Shown: one piece after another, positions 9,277 to 18,174 of the stretch
How positions within the stretch are numbered: position 1 is the stretch's first letter
Layout: each line of letters begins with the position of its first letter
Assembly: GCA_051861205.1 (NCBI GenBank)
Contig: JBHYDC010000011.1
Span: forward strand, 1 to 64,000
DNA length: 64,000 nucleotides
From: JBHYDC01 sp051861205
GTDB lineage: Bacteria; Pseudomonadota; Alphaproteobacteria; Rhizobiales; Pleomorphomonadaceae
Direction of reading: 5' to 3'
The notes under the pieces: model-generated
Seen by the model: the letters and a program-made list of their open reading frames with translations, nothing else
Database searches by the model: none
What the model was told of the DNA's origin: nothing
Translations under genes and position numbers: made by a program

Positions 9277-10215
9277 TCAATGCGTGCGCGGCAGCGGCCA
9301 TTTGCGGTGCGCCCACATCCATTGCTCCGGGTGTTCGGTGATCCATTGTTCGAACAGGCGGTGCAGCGTGCGGGTGGCAACGTCGATATCCGCCTCGGCG
9401 TCGTCAGTCTTTGGGATCTCGATCGGTACGGCTTCGATCCGGAAATGCGCGCCTTTGGTGCGGATCGTGCGGCCGGCGATCAGGGGCACACCGAGGCGGC
9501 GGGCGAGGACGGCGGGAAACGAGGCGACCTTGGTGGTATGCCCGAAGAAGGGCATGTCGATGCCGGTGCCATCGCGCAGATCCGCGAGCATGCCGATGGC
9601 GACGCCGCTGCGGGCGAGCGTGCGCAGCTTCAAGGCCGTGGTGGCGGCGCGGGGAAAGAGGCCGCCGTCGAAAATCGGCTCGCGCTGCGCGCGCAAAAAC
9701 TCTTCCGCCTGAGGGTTCTTAAGGGGCTTGTAGACGGCCGCGACGCGAAAGCCGGCGAGGCGAATGCCGAGGCCGCAAAACTCCCAATTTCCAAGGTGAA
9801 GCGAGGCGAAGATGGCGCCGCGCTCGATGTCGGCGCGATAGGGCTCCAGCGCCGAGGCATCGATCTCAAAGCGCCGCCTGTCGGCGATCATGCGCGGCAG
9901 GATCAGCGTTTCGGCGGCGGTACGTCCGAGATTCTCCCACATATTGCCGAGAATGCGACGCCGTTCGTCCGGGGTTAGGGCCGGCATCGCGTAGGCCAGG
10001 TGCAGATCGGCGCGCAGATGGCGGCGGTTGAGCGGAGCGAAATGGCGCCAGAAAAAGCCCATCAGCGCCGACGCGGCATCAATGCCGATCAGCCGCATGA
10101 GAGCCGCAACCGATTTCAGCGCAAGAGTTTGAAGCCGAAAGCCGATCTTGCGCCGGGTGGAGCGAGCGACGCGGGGGAGAAATCGTCTTTTCTTACGGCG
10201 CGGGGTATCAGACAT
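9277..10215 (-). CDS. Lipid A biosynthesis acyltransferase, LpxL/HtrB-like
   Basis: The 312-residue protein belongs to the LpxL/LpxM lysophospholipid acyltransferase family, which adds secondary acyl chains to lipid A at the inner membrane. The catalytic block is FASLHLGNWEFCGLGIRLAG (the H-x4-E/D motif at HLGNWE), followed by VYKPLKNP and a MLADLRDGTGIDMPFFG substrate-pocket segment. A very basic N-terminus (RRKKRRFLPRVARSTRRK) precedes an amphipathic helix. The start at 10215 (MSDTPRRK) is preferred over an in-frame ATG at 10311. Which acyl chain it transfers cannot be told. Confidence 0.88.
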   Translation of the reverse strand: MSDTPRRKKRRFLPRVARSTRRKIGFRLQTLALKSVAALMRLIGIDAASALMGFFWRHFAPLNRRHLRADLHLAYAMPALTPDERRRILGNMWENLGRTAAETLILPRMIADRRRFEIDASALEPYRADIERGAIFASLHLGNWEFCGLGIRLAGFRVAAVYKPLKNPQAEEFLRAQREPIFDGGLFPRAATTALKLRTLARSGVAIGMLADLRDGTGIDMPFFGHTTKVASFPAVLARRLGVPLIAGRTIRTKGAHFRIEAVPIEIPKTDDAEADIDVATRTLHRLFEQWITEHPEQWMWAHRKWPLPRTH

Positions 10216-10436
10216 GATCTCGAAAGTTGAGAAGAAACAGGGGCTCGGGCAACATTGACCGGGTGGAGATAACGGGCTAGGCGGAAGAATGCCAGGGCCA
10301 GTTCCTTTCAACGGAACCGGCTGAACACAAGAACTGGCTCTGCCGATGACTTTTAGACATGGGGTGCTTCTAAAACACTCCCTAGTCTCATGCGCCGTCC
10401 GTTCACGCCTTTAATTCTCCTGCCCGCCGCCGGTTC

Positions 10437-11402
10437 ATGCTGCAAGTCCTGACACTCGCATTGCCCTTCTTCGGCGTGATCCTGATCGGCTTTGCCTCGG
10501 GCAAGATCGCGAAAATTCCGCGATCCGGCCTTGCTTGGCTGGACTTCTATTTGATCTATGTGGCGTTGCCGGCGCTCTTCTTCGATATCATTTCCAAAAC
10601 GCCGATCGAGGAACTGACCCGCTGGTCGTTCGTGATTGCGACCACGGCCTCCACCTTCACGACCTTCCTGATCGCATTCGGCGTTGGACTGTTGTTCACC
10701 AAGGGCGACCGGACGGTGGCAACCTTTCAGGGGCTGGTGGGCGCCTACGCCAACGTGGGCTACATGGGGCCGGGGCTCACGCTGGCGGCGCTCGGCACGG
10801 CGGCAGCGGCGCCGACGGCGCTGATCTTCTGCTTCGACGTGGCGCTGATCTTCACCATCGTGCCGGTGATGATGGCCCTTAGCGGCAAGGAAAAGAAGCC
10901 GCTGGGGCCGACGCTGCGGCTGGTGATCCGGCGCGTGCTGCTGCACCCTTTCATCGTTGCGTCGATTGTGGGAGCGGCGGCCGCCGTGATCGGCTTGGAG
11001 GCGCCGGCGCCGCTTCAGGCGACGATCACGTTTCTGCGCAATTCCGCCGCGCCCGCCGCCCTATTCGCGCTGGGTGTGACGGTGGCGCTGCAACCGGTGG
11101 GGCGGCAGGCGATGGAGCTGCCGGTGCTGATCGGCATCAAGCTGCTCATCCATCCGCTGATCGCCTGGACCTATGTGACGGCGGTGGGCGGGTTCGATCC
11201 GTTGTGGGTGAAAACGGCGGTGCTGATGGGCAGTTTGCCGCCGGCCGCGACGATCTTCGTGGCCACGCAGCAATACGGCCATTACGTGAACCGGGCAGCA
11301 ACCGCGATCCTGCTCGGCACCGCCGCCTCCGTTTTCACGGTGACGCTGGCGCTTTATCTCGTGACGCACGACCTGATCCCAATCACGCCCTGGGGGTGGT
11401 GA
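10437..11402 (+). CDS. AEC-family transporter (auxin efflux carrier-like)
   Basis: A 321-residue inner-membrane protein with about ten hydrophobic segments in the two-halved arrangement of AEC carriers. The conserved central GAYANVGYMGPGLTLAALG (NxGxMGxP-like) and the C-terminal LPPAATIFVATQQYG stretch match the family, which includes malate and malonate carriers. Substrate unknown. It converges with the UbiH-type gene, 4 bp between stops. Confidence 0.9.
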   Translation: MLQVLTLALPFFGVILIGFASGKIAKIPRSGLAWLDFYLIYVALPALFFDIISKTPIEELTRWSFVIATTASTFTTFLIAFGVGLLFTKGDRTVATFQGLVGAYANVGYMGPGLTLAALGTAAAAPTALIFCFDVALIFTIVPVMMALSGKEKKPLGPTLRLVIRRVLLHPFIVASIVGAAAAVIGLEAPAPLQATITFLRNSAAPAALFALGVTVALQPVGRQAMELPVLIGIKLLIHPLIAWTYVTAVGGFDPLWVKTAVLMGSLPPAATIFVATQQYGHYVNRAATAILLGTAASVFTVTLALYLVTHDLIPITPWGW

Positions 11403-11406
11403 CCGA

Positions 11407-12600
11407 TCAAACGCTCTGGAACAAGCGGGGGCGCAGCCCTTCGCGCATCAGGAGCTTGCGGAGCGGGCCGATGTCGCGGGCAAGCTGCAGCGCGACGGTT
11501 CGGGCGATCTGCACCGGAAGGAAATCGGTGAGGAGCGAGCGGTTCAGGAGGTCCACGCCGAAGGTGCGCGTGCGCACATCCGTGCTGCGGGCCGAGGTGT
11601 AACGGGCGACAAGCCCGTCGCCGCCCACATCCTCACCGCGCAGACGCCGGACGCGGACGATTTCGGCGAGCGCGGAGATATCGCGAATGCCGAGGTTGAG
11701 GCCCTGCGCCCCGATCGGCGGGAAGGCGTGCGCGGCCTCGCCCACCAGCACCACCCTGCCCTGCCCAAGCACGGCCGCGCTGAGGCCGGTCATCGGCCAG
11801 GTCTGGCGCGGACTGGCGATCGTGAACTTGCCGAGGATGGAATGGGCGCGGCGCTCAAGCTCCAGGGCGAGGGCGGCGTCGTCCATGCGCTCCAATTCGG
11901 CCGCGACTTCGGGCCGCTCGACGCAGACGAGGCTGGAGGCGCGGCTGGCGAGGGGAACGAGGGTGAACGGGCCGGTTTCGGTGTGGAATTCGGTCGAGGT
12001 GTCGAAATGCGGGGCGGTGTGCTGGAGGTTGAGCACCATCGCGGTCTGCGGATAGGACCAAGTTTTGGCTGCAATCCCCGCCGCCGCGCGCACCCGCGAC
12101 GCACGGCCATCGGCGGCGACCACAAGACGCGCCGTGACGCTGCGGCCGTCGGCGGTGGTGATGCGGGGGAGCGGGCCTTGGAGGTCCAGCTCCGTCATCA
12201 CCGATTCGATGCGGGTGATACGGTCCGGACGCTCGGCGATCACGGCGCTGAGGCCGTCGGTCAGCACCTTGTTCGCGATGTTGTAGCCGAAGGCGTCGAG
12301 CCCGAGTTCTGACGCGTGAAACGCGATTTCCGGGGCGCGCACAAGGCGCCGGGTGCCGTCGATGAGGCGCATGGTGCGCAGCGGCGACGCCTTGGAAGCA
12401 ACACGCGCCCAGCCTCCGACACCCTCCAAAACCTCGACGGAGCCGGAAAGAAGTGCAGTGGTCCGGTGATCGACCGGCGGCGACGGCGGCGCGATCAACG
12501 CGACGGTGGCCCCTGTCGCGGCTAGCGCCAACGCGGCGGTGAGGCCGGCGGATCCCGCTCCGACAACGGCAATCTCGGCTTCGACGGAGGGGTGGGACAT
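11407..12600 (-). CDS. FAD-dependent monooxygenase, UbiH/UbiF/Coq6 family
   Basis: The 397-residue flavoprotein has the N-terminal dinucleotide-binding motif VVGAGSAGLTAALALAATG, the middle DG motif LVVAADGRASRVRAAAGI (about residues 158-175), and the C-terminal FAD motif GRVVLVGEAAHAFPPIGAQGLNLGIRD. These are the three signatures of ubiquinone ring hydroxylases. The likely role is one of the hydroxylations in ubiquinone synthesis; which ring position is not decidable here. It is the last intact gene before the AT-rich island. Confidence 0.88.
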   Translation of the reverse strand: MSHPSVEAEIAVVGAGSAGLTAALALAATGATVALIAPPSPPVDHRTTALLSGSVEVLEGVGGWARVASKASPLRTMRLIDGTRRLVRAPEIAFHASELGLDAFGYNIANKVLTDGLSAVIAERPDRITRIESVMTELDLQGPLPRITTADGRSVTARLVVAADGRASRVRAAAGIAAKTWSYPQTAMVLNLQHTAPHFDTSTEFHTETGPFTLVPLASRASSLVCVERPEVAAELERMDDAALALELERRAHSILGKFTIASPRQTWPMTGLSAAVLGQGRVVLVGEAAHAFPPIGAQGLNLGIRDISALAEIVRVRRLRGEDVGGDGLVARYTSARSTDVRTRTFGVDLLNRSLLTDFLPVQIARTVALQLARDIGPLRKLLMREGLRPRLFQSV

Positions 12601-12939
12601 GAGTGCGCTCTCGCTGACGGTGGCAAGGATGTGGCGCAGGACCGGGGCGCTGGCAAGGGGCGCTGCGGGCTCAAGCGGTTAAAAGTGCCCGACGGTGACG
12701 GCGCGACCGCACCCCAGAACGTTTGATCTCAGGAACGACGCACAAGTAGACTTCATAAGACGAAAAGATGCGATCAGAAGGTTCTGACGGAGCGATCAGC
12801 AATGCAGGCACGACTTGCACGCTGCATGCATGAGACGTTTACGCCGCCCCATGTTTCCTATTGGAACTAACCTTGACGCCGCCTCCCAAATCACTTCTTT
12901 TGCATTTCATTGCATGTTTTCTTAGCAGGCAGGCTCAAA
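12601..12939. other. Intergenic stretch between ubiH-like gene and AT-rich island
   Basis: No gene is supported here. Composition shifts from GC-rich to AT-rich from about 12850 onward, marking the left edge of the anomalous island. The promoter of the ubiH-like gene should lie within the first 100 bases; I cannot place it. Confidence 0.5.
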
Positions 12940-13875
12940 GTGAAAATTTTATACTAAAATTGGGTTAAATTCGACGACGCCGAGAATAGCGGCGGAGGCG
13001 TTAGTGTATATCAAAGAAATATCGTGCAGGAAATGCTCCAGCGCGGGCACGAACTTTATTTCTTGAGTTCAGGAATTGCGTATTCTCTCCTTCGCGGAGA
13101 TACGTATATTTCCAAAATAAAATCAATATTTCCTGAATGCAGGACGTTTGAAATAGTTAAATCTTCCGTGATGGCGCCCGGTCATTCGTTCTTTTATGGA
13201 AGTAAAATCGTCGTTTCGGACGATTCGATGGTCCCGGTCTTGAAAAGTTTTGTGGAGATGTACGGCCCGTTTGACGTTGTTCATTTCAATAACATTGAAG
13301 GATTAACTCTGAGCGTTATATCTAGAGAAATATTTAAATGTTCGAAACTATTCTATTCCGCTCACAACTATTTCTCGGTTTTTTCCCAGGTCAATCTCTG
13401 GAGATATGAGCGATCGAACTGTCTAGATTCAAACAAGGGCCAATCCTGCACATACTGCCTTCCCAATTTCTTCAGTATCAAACAAATTCTGATGGCGCAT
13501 CAGGTTTCGTTTGCGATTAAGCGCCTTGGTTTTTCACCAAAATCATCATTTTTCAAATTTTTGTTCAAAAATTTTAGAACAATAAAGGCATTTTTAAACG
13601 TAATAAATCGAGTCTGATATAACGTATAATTGAAATTTGGTCGAAACCAAATATAGAAATTCATTTACGAAAAAAAATCATTATTACAATAATAAAAAAT
13701 ACTTTCACGAAAGAATTATACGCACCATTGATATTATTTCGCGCAACATGAACAGAATGATTTCCGTATCCAAAAGAACACGCAATGTTTTGTGTGAATT
13801 TGGGTTCAGTCCCGATAAGGTCGTCACGTCTTACATCGGCACCAATCATTCCGAAAAATTAGCGTCGGCCTCAAA
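12940..13875 (+). pseudogene. Decayed GT4 glycosyltransferase, N-terminal half only
   Basis: The reading starts with GTG at 12940 (VKILY), hits an in-frame TAA at 12955-12957, then continues in the same frame as NWVKFDDAENSGGGVSVYQR and a GT4 N-terminal domain: the glycine-rich donor loop, DVVHFNNIEGL, YSAHNYFSVFSQVNLW and a Cys pair (GQSCTYC). That frame stops at 13615. A second frame from 13637 carries the next family block (NRMISVSKRTRNVLCEFGFSPDKVVTSYIGTNHSEK). The whole C-terminal nucleotide-sugar domain is absent. One nonsense codon, one frameshift and a 3' truncation make it a pseudogene. Its AT-rich codon use differs from all neighbours, indicating transfer from outside. Confidence 0.8.
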
Positions 13876-14196
13876 GAAATTGGCGGTCTTGACCTGCCAC
13901 TGAGATGTCATCCGCAGTAAATAATTGCATGATTTCTGACGAAATAATAATGTTGCGCCCGTCAGCCACTTGAGCGCATTCGCTCAGAAAAAATTCGACT
14001 TCGGCATTTTTTTCGCTTTAACATCATAAGCAAAACGAAAGTGCTGCCAAGCTGATCTCAATTTTTTGGGGTAAAGCCATCCTAATTCAAAAAGCTCATC
14101 TTCAAATGATACAAGAGCTTGTTGTAATGATGTTGTACCTGTCTTGTGAGATCCGACGTGGAGCAGCACGACCGGTTGGATTGTTTCTACAGTCAC
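13876..14196 (-). pseudogene. Decayed sulfotransferase, N-terminal fragment
   Basis: From ATG 14196 the product reads as a sulfotransferase N-terminus: VVLLHVGSHKTGTTSLQQAL is the 5'-phosphosulfate (PAPS) binding loop, then LGWLYPKK. A TGA stops it after 70 residues (13984). The frame goes on as ANALKWL, and after a one-base shift near 13966 continues as DGRNIIISSEIMQLFTADDIS, a recognisable sulfotransferase SSE block, ending about 13880. Complete family members run to about 250-300 residues, so most of the enzyme is missing. It meets the truncated glycosyltransferase tail to tail. Both are AT-rich and probably arrived with a surface polysaccharide locus. Confidence 0.75.
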
Positions 14197-14321
14197 AATT
14201 CTACCTGCTCATTTAAATGCGATTTTTTAGTTATATTATCGCAATGGGTAGGCGCAAGCGCTAATCGAACCTCTTTTCGAAGTAGGTTTGGTCAACGCGC
14301 GATAGCGGTAAGTTATAGGTC

Positions 14322-14350
14322 GGCTGGCGCGTCGCGGAGGAGCGCCAACC
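14322..14350 (-). other. Hairpin downstream of ntrC with UCCUCC in the loop
   Basis: An 8-pair stem with one mismatch (GGCTGGCGC / GCGCCAACC on the plus strand) encloses 11 nt. On the ntrC transcript the loop reads UCCUCCGCGAC. It is 49 nt beyond the ntrC stop with no T-tract, so a simple terminator is doubtful. Confidence 0.35.
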
Positions 14351-14398
14351 AAGGAGACCTAGTTCCCTGGTCTGCATCTTCTGTGGTCGACCCCAGCC

Positions 14399-15841
14399 CT
14401 AATGCGAGCTTCGGATCACCTGCACGTCCAGATCCCGGATCTTCTTCCTCAGCGTGTTGCGGTTCACGCCGAGAAGCTCGGCAGCCTTGATTTGGTTGCC
14501 CCGCGTGGCTGCAAGCGCTGCGCCGATGAGGGGGTATTCGATTTCGCGCAGAATGCGGTGGTAGAGGCCGGGGGGTGGGAGATTGTCGCCGTAGCCGCCG
14601 AAATACTTGGTCAGGAACCGCTCGACGGAGTTTGAAAGATTATCGTCGGCGGGGGTGTCTTCCCCGGTCGGGGCAACGGAGGGGGTCGCGAGTTCCTGCT
14701 CGATCAGGTTCACCGTGATGGTGTCCTGCGGGTAGAGCGCGGCGAGGCGGCGTACTAGATTTTCGAGTTCGCGGATGTTACCCGGCCAGCGATAGCGCTT
14801 CAGGCGCTCAACGGCGGCCGATTCGATTTGTTTGGAGGGCAGGCCCTCCTTCTCGGCGATGGAGAAGAAGTGCCGCACGAGGTCGGGCACGTCCTCCGTG
14901 CGCTCGCGCAGGGGCGGCAGGCGGATGGGCACAACGTTGAGGCGGAAGAACAGGTCCTCGCGGAAAAGGCCCTGGTTGATCAGCTGGCGAAGGTCCTTGT
15001 TGGTGGCGGCGACGATGCGTACGTCGGTTTTGATGGGCGTGCGGCCGCCGACGGTGGTGTATTCGCCTTGCTGGAGCACGCGCAGAAGACGGGTCTGCGC
15101 GTCCATCGGCATATCGCCGATCTCGTCGAGGAAGAGCGTGCCGCCTTCTGCCTGCTCGAACCGGCCGGCGGAACGGGACTGCGCACCGGTGAAGGCGCCC
15201 TTCTCGTGGCCGAACAGCTCGCTCTCAATCAGGTCGCGCGGGATGGCGGCCATGTTGATGGCGACGAAGGGGCCGGAGCGGCGCTTGCCGTAATCATGCA
15301 GCGCGCGGGCGACAAGCTCCTTGCCGGTGCCGCTTTCGCCGGAGATCATCACCGTGAGATCGGTCTGCATGAGCCGCGCGAGCACGCGGTAAATCTCTTG
15401 CATGGCCGGCGAACGACCGACGAGCGGGATGTTCTCACCGCCGTCGTCGGCGGCGTCGAGGCGTTGGCGGTTCTTCGGCTCGGCGAGCGCGCGGCCGATG
15501 ATGGAAATCAGCTCTTTCAGGTCGAAGGGCTTGGGAAGGTATTCGTAGGCGCCCTTTTCCGACGCGCGGATCGCGGTCATGAAGGTGTTCTGCGCGCTCA
15601 TCACGATGACCGGCAGTTCCGGCCGGAGCTTTTTGATGCGCGGGAGAAGATCGAAGGCGTTTTCGTCGGGCATCACCACGTCGGTGATCACGAGGTCGCC
15701 GTCGCCTTGCGCGACCCAGCGCCAGAGCGTGGCCGCGTTGGACGTGAGCCGCACTTCATACCCGGCGCGCGAAAGGGCCTGGTTCAGAACGGTGCGGATC
15801 GCGCTGTCGTCGTCGGCGACGAGAATGCTGCCGGTCGGCAT
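14399..15841 (-). CDS. ntrC: Nitrogen regulation response regulator NtrC
   Basis: The 480-residue sigma-54 activator has three domains. The receiver (1-120) carries VADDDSAIRTVLNQ and the phospho-acceptor in DLVITDVVMPDENAFDLLPR. The AAA+ domain (about 145-380) has Walker A GESGTGKELVARALHDYG, the sigma-54 loop GAFTGA (in GHEKGAFTGAQSRSAG), Walker B GGTLFLDEIGDMP and an arginine finger region. The C-terminal Fis-type helix-turn-helix reads AAELLGVNRNTLRKKIRDL. It follows ntrB by 13 bp and is the last gene of dusB-ntrB-ntrC. It activates nitrogen-assimilation promoters when phosphorylated by NtrB. Confidence 0.97.
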   Translation of the reverse strand: MPTGSILVADDDSAIRTVLNQALSRAGYEVRLTSNAATLWRWVAQGDGDLVITDVVMPDENAFDLLPRIKKLRPELPVIVMSAQNTFMTAIRASEKGAYEYLPKPFDLKELISIIGRALAEPKNRQRLDAADDGGENIPLVGRSPAMQEIYRVLARLMQTDLTVMISGESGTGKELVARALHDYGKRRSGPFVAINMAAIPRDLIESELFGHEKGAFTGAQSRSAGRFEQAEGGTLFLDEIGDMPMDAQTRLLRVLQQGEYTTVGGRTPIKTDVRIVAATNKDLRQLINQGLFREDLFFRLNVVPIRLPPLRERTEDVPDLVRHFFSIAEKEGLPSKQIESAAVERLKRYRWPGNIRELENLVRRLAALYPQDTITVNLIEQELATPSVAPTGEDTPADDNLSNSVERFLTKYFGGYGDNLPPPGLYHRILREIEYPLIGAALAATRGNQIKAAELLGVNRNTLRKKIRDLDVQVIRSSH

Positions 15842-15854
15842 GGATTAAGCCCCC

Positions 15855-16982
15855 TCAATCGGCTGTCTTCTCGGAAAATGCAGGTAGAAGAACGCGGAAA
15901 ACGGTGCGGCGCGGCTGGCTGTCGCATTCGATGACGCCGCCATGGTCGCCGATGATCTTCGCCACCAGCGCAAGGCCAAGGCCGGTGCCGTTGATCTTGG
16001 TGGTGACGAAGGGATCGAACATATGCGCAAGAATTTCGGCCGAAACGCCGGGCCCGTTGTCGCGCACGCAGAATTCCAGCGGCAGGCTCACCCGCTCGCG
16101 GGTACCGGGCACGGAGAGCCGAACGCCGGGGCGGAAGGCGGTCGTGAGCGCGATTTCGGCGTCGGGCGTATCGGACAGCGCCTCGGAGGCGTTCTTCACG
16201 AGGTTGAGGAACACTTGAATAAGCTGGTCGCGGTTCGCCCACACGGGCGGGAGCGATGGGTCGTATTCCTCGACGATCCTGATATCCCGAGCAAAACCGG
16301 ACTGCGCGAGGCGCTTCACATGCTCCAGCACGGCGTGGATATTCACCGGCACGCGCTCGATCGGCCGCTCGTCGGAGAACACCTCCATACGATCGACCAG
16401 CTTCACGATCCGGTCGGCCTCGTCGGTGATGAGGCGCGTGAGCGAGCGGTCGTCGTCGTCCACCGACTGTTCGAGAAGCTGCGCCGCGCCGCGAATGCCC
16501 GACAGCGGATTTTTGATTTCGTGGGCGAGCATGGCCGCGAGGCCGGTGACGGAGCGCGCGGCGCCCCGGTGGGTGAGTTGGCGGTCCATCTTGTCCGCCA
16601 TCGTACGCTCTTGCAGCATCAAAACGACGTCGGACGATCCCTCGGCGGCAGGGGCCGCGTAGATGTCAACGATGCGCTCGCCGCCAATGCGGGGCGTGCC
16701 GACGTCGACCCGGTATTCATTCACGCTGGAAAGCCGCTCGCGGACCTGCTCGATGAGGGTTATGAGCGGGCTGCCGAAGGGGACGAAATGAGTGAGCGGA
16801 TGGCGTGCGAGCACGGCGGCGCTGGCCTGGAAAAAGCCCTGGGCGGCATCGTTGGCGAGCCGAACATGGCCGCGTCCGTCGATCATGACGACGGGGTGCG
16901 GCAGGGCGTTCAGGATTGCGAACGGATCGCCGGAGCTATGGGTTTCGCGGTCGGATCCGGGCGGACGGATGGGCTCGTTCAT
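15855..16982 (-). CDS. ntrB: Nitrogen sensor histidine kinase NtrB
   Basis: The 375-residue cytoplasmic kinase phosphorylates or dephosphorylates NtrC under control of PII protein. An N-terminal PAS domain (LNALPHPVVMIDGRGHVRLAN, about 25-130) precedes the H-box LAAMLAHEIKNPLSGIRGAAQLLE (His near 153), the N-box LVKNASEAL and the G1/G2 boxes FCVRDNGPGVSAEI and TTKINGTGLGLALVAKIIGDHGG. There is no membrane segment, as expected for NtrB. Its ATG overlaps the dusB stop by four bases (ATGA), implying translational coupling. Confidence 0.97.
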   Translation of the reverse strand: MNEPIRPPGSDRETHSSGDPFAILNALPHPVVMIDGRGHVRLANDAAQGFFQASAAVLARHPLTHFVPFGSPLITLIEQVRERLSSVNEYRVDVGTPRIGGERIVDIYAAPAAEGSSDVVLMLQERTMADKMDRQLTHRGAARSVTGLAAMLAHEIKNPLSGIRGAAQLLEQSVDDDDRSLTRLITDEADRIVKLVDRMEVFSDERPIERVPVNIHAVLEHVKRLAQSGFARDIRIVEEYDPSLPPVWANRDQLIQVFLNLVKNASEALSDTPDAEIALTTAFRPGVRLSVPGTRERVSLPLEFCVRDNGPGVSAEILAHMFDPFVTTKINGTGLGLALVAKIIGDHGGVIECDSQPRRTVFRVLLPAFSEKTAD

Positions 16983-18034
16983 GCCGCTTTCCTTTCGCCG
17001 AAATCCGGGGCGTCGGCGAACCAGCGCCGAATGCCGGAAATCACGGCGGCTGGCTCGTCGGAGGTGAAGACTGCCGCCTTCAGGCTTACGGAATCGGGTT
17101 CGGTGCGGGGCACGACGTCAAACATCCAGCCGATGTGCTTGCGCGCGATCTTGAGACCAAGCGCCTTGCCGTAGAGGCTGAGCATGGCCTCGTAATGCTC
17201 GACTGCGACATCGTGGACTTCTTGGGGCCGAGGGTCGATCATCTCGCCACCGTTGGCGAGCGCGGCGGCGATGCGGCCGGGCGCCCAAGGGCGGCCATAG
17301 GCGCCGCGCCCGACCATCACGGCGTCGGCGCCGGACTGGCTTAGTGCCTCACGGGCAGCAGCGGCGCTCACGATGTCGCCGTTGACCACGACGGGTATGC
17401 TCACCGCATCCTTCACGGCGCGAACCTTCGACCAATCGGCGGTGCCCTTATAGAACTGGCAGCGCGTGCGGCCGTGCACGGTGACCATGCGGATGCCAGC
17501 ATCTTGCGCGCGGCAAGCGAGATCCGGGGCGTTCAAAGACCGGTCGTCCCAGCCGAGGCGCATCTTCAGCGTGACGGGCACGGACACCGCACCGACCACA
17601 GCGTCGATCAGCGACACGGCATGGTCGAGGTCGCGCATCAGGGCGGAGCCGGAATAGCCGGTGGTTACGCGCTTGGCGGGGCAACCCATGTTTATGTCGA
17701 TAACGTCGGCGCCGGCCGCTTGCGCGCGAATGGCACCTTCACGCATCCAGGTGGCCTCGCGGCCCGCCAATTGCACCACATGCGTCGCAATACCGTCACC
17801 TTCGGCCCGCATGACGGTTTCCGGATCGCCTTCGAGCAAGGTTTCGCAAGCGACCATTTCGGAAACGACTAAGCCCGCGCCATAACGCTGCGCCAGCCGG
17901 CGGAAGGCAACATCGCTGACGCCCGACATCGGCGCGAGGAAAACGCGATTGGTAGCCGTGGCCGAACCGATCGAGAGCGGCGCGAGGCTCGTGTTTTCCT
18001 GTGCGGCGGGGCCTAAAGGCATTCGGTTGCTCAC
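16979..18034 (-). CDS. dusB: tRNA-dihydrouridine synthase DusB (NifR3)
   Basis: An FMN-dependent enzyme reducing specific uridines in the tRNA D-loop. The 351-residue TIM barrel shows NRVFLAPMSGVSDVAFRRLA, the conserved active-site segment DINMGCPAKRVTTGYSGSALMRD with the catalytic Cys (about residue 110), VTVHGRTRCQFYKGTADW and GDIVSAAAAREAL. First gene of the dusB-ntrB-ntrC operon, the arrangement from which the older name nifR3 comes. Divergent from ispDF across 140 bp. Confidence 0.95.
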   Translation of the reverse strand: MSNRMPLGPAAQENTSLAPLSIGSATATNRVFLAPMSGVSDVAFRRLAQRYGAGLVVSEMVACETLLEGDPETVMRAEGDGIATHVVQLAGREATWMREGAIRAQAAGADVIDINMGCPAKRVTTGYSGSALMRDLDHAVSLIDAVVGAVSVPVTLKMRLGWDDRSLNAPDLACRAQDAGIRMVTVHGRTRCQFYKGTADWSKVRAVKDAVSIPVVVNGDIVSAAAAREALSQSGADAVMVGRGAYGRPWAPGRIAAALANGGEMIDPRPQEVHDVAVEHYEAMLSLYGKALGLKIARKHIGWMFDVVPRTEPDSVSLKAAVFTSDEPAAVISGIRRWFADAPDFGERKAA

Positions 18035-18174
18035 ATGGTGGGCACTCGCGCGCCCTGCTTACATTTTACGCAATGGATAGCCTGTCGAGCCCGTCCGCGC
18101 AAGGCTCCTTGCCGTCCGGACGGCGTGTGGCGTAACTAGCGTTACCAAATGGATGCATAAGCAGGGCCAACCCG

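Noticed and set aside
13984..14196. A complete 70-residue small protein
   Set aside because: The PAPS loop and the continuing sulfotransferase motifs beyond the stop show it is a fragment of a larger decayed gene.
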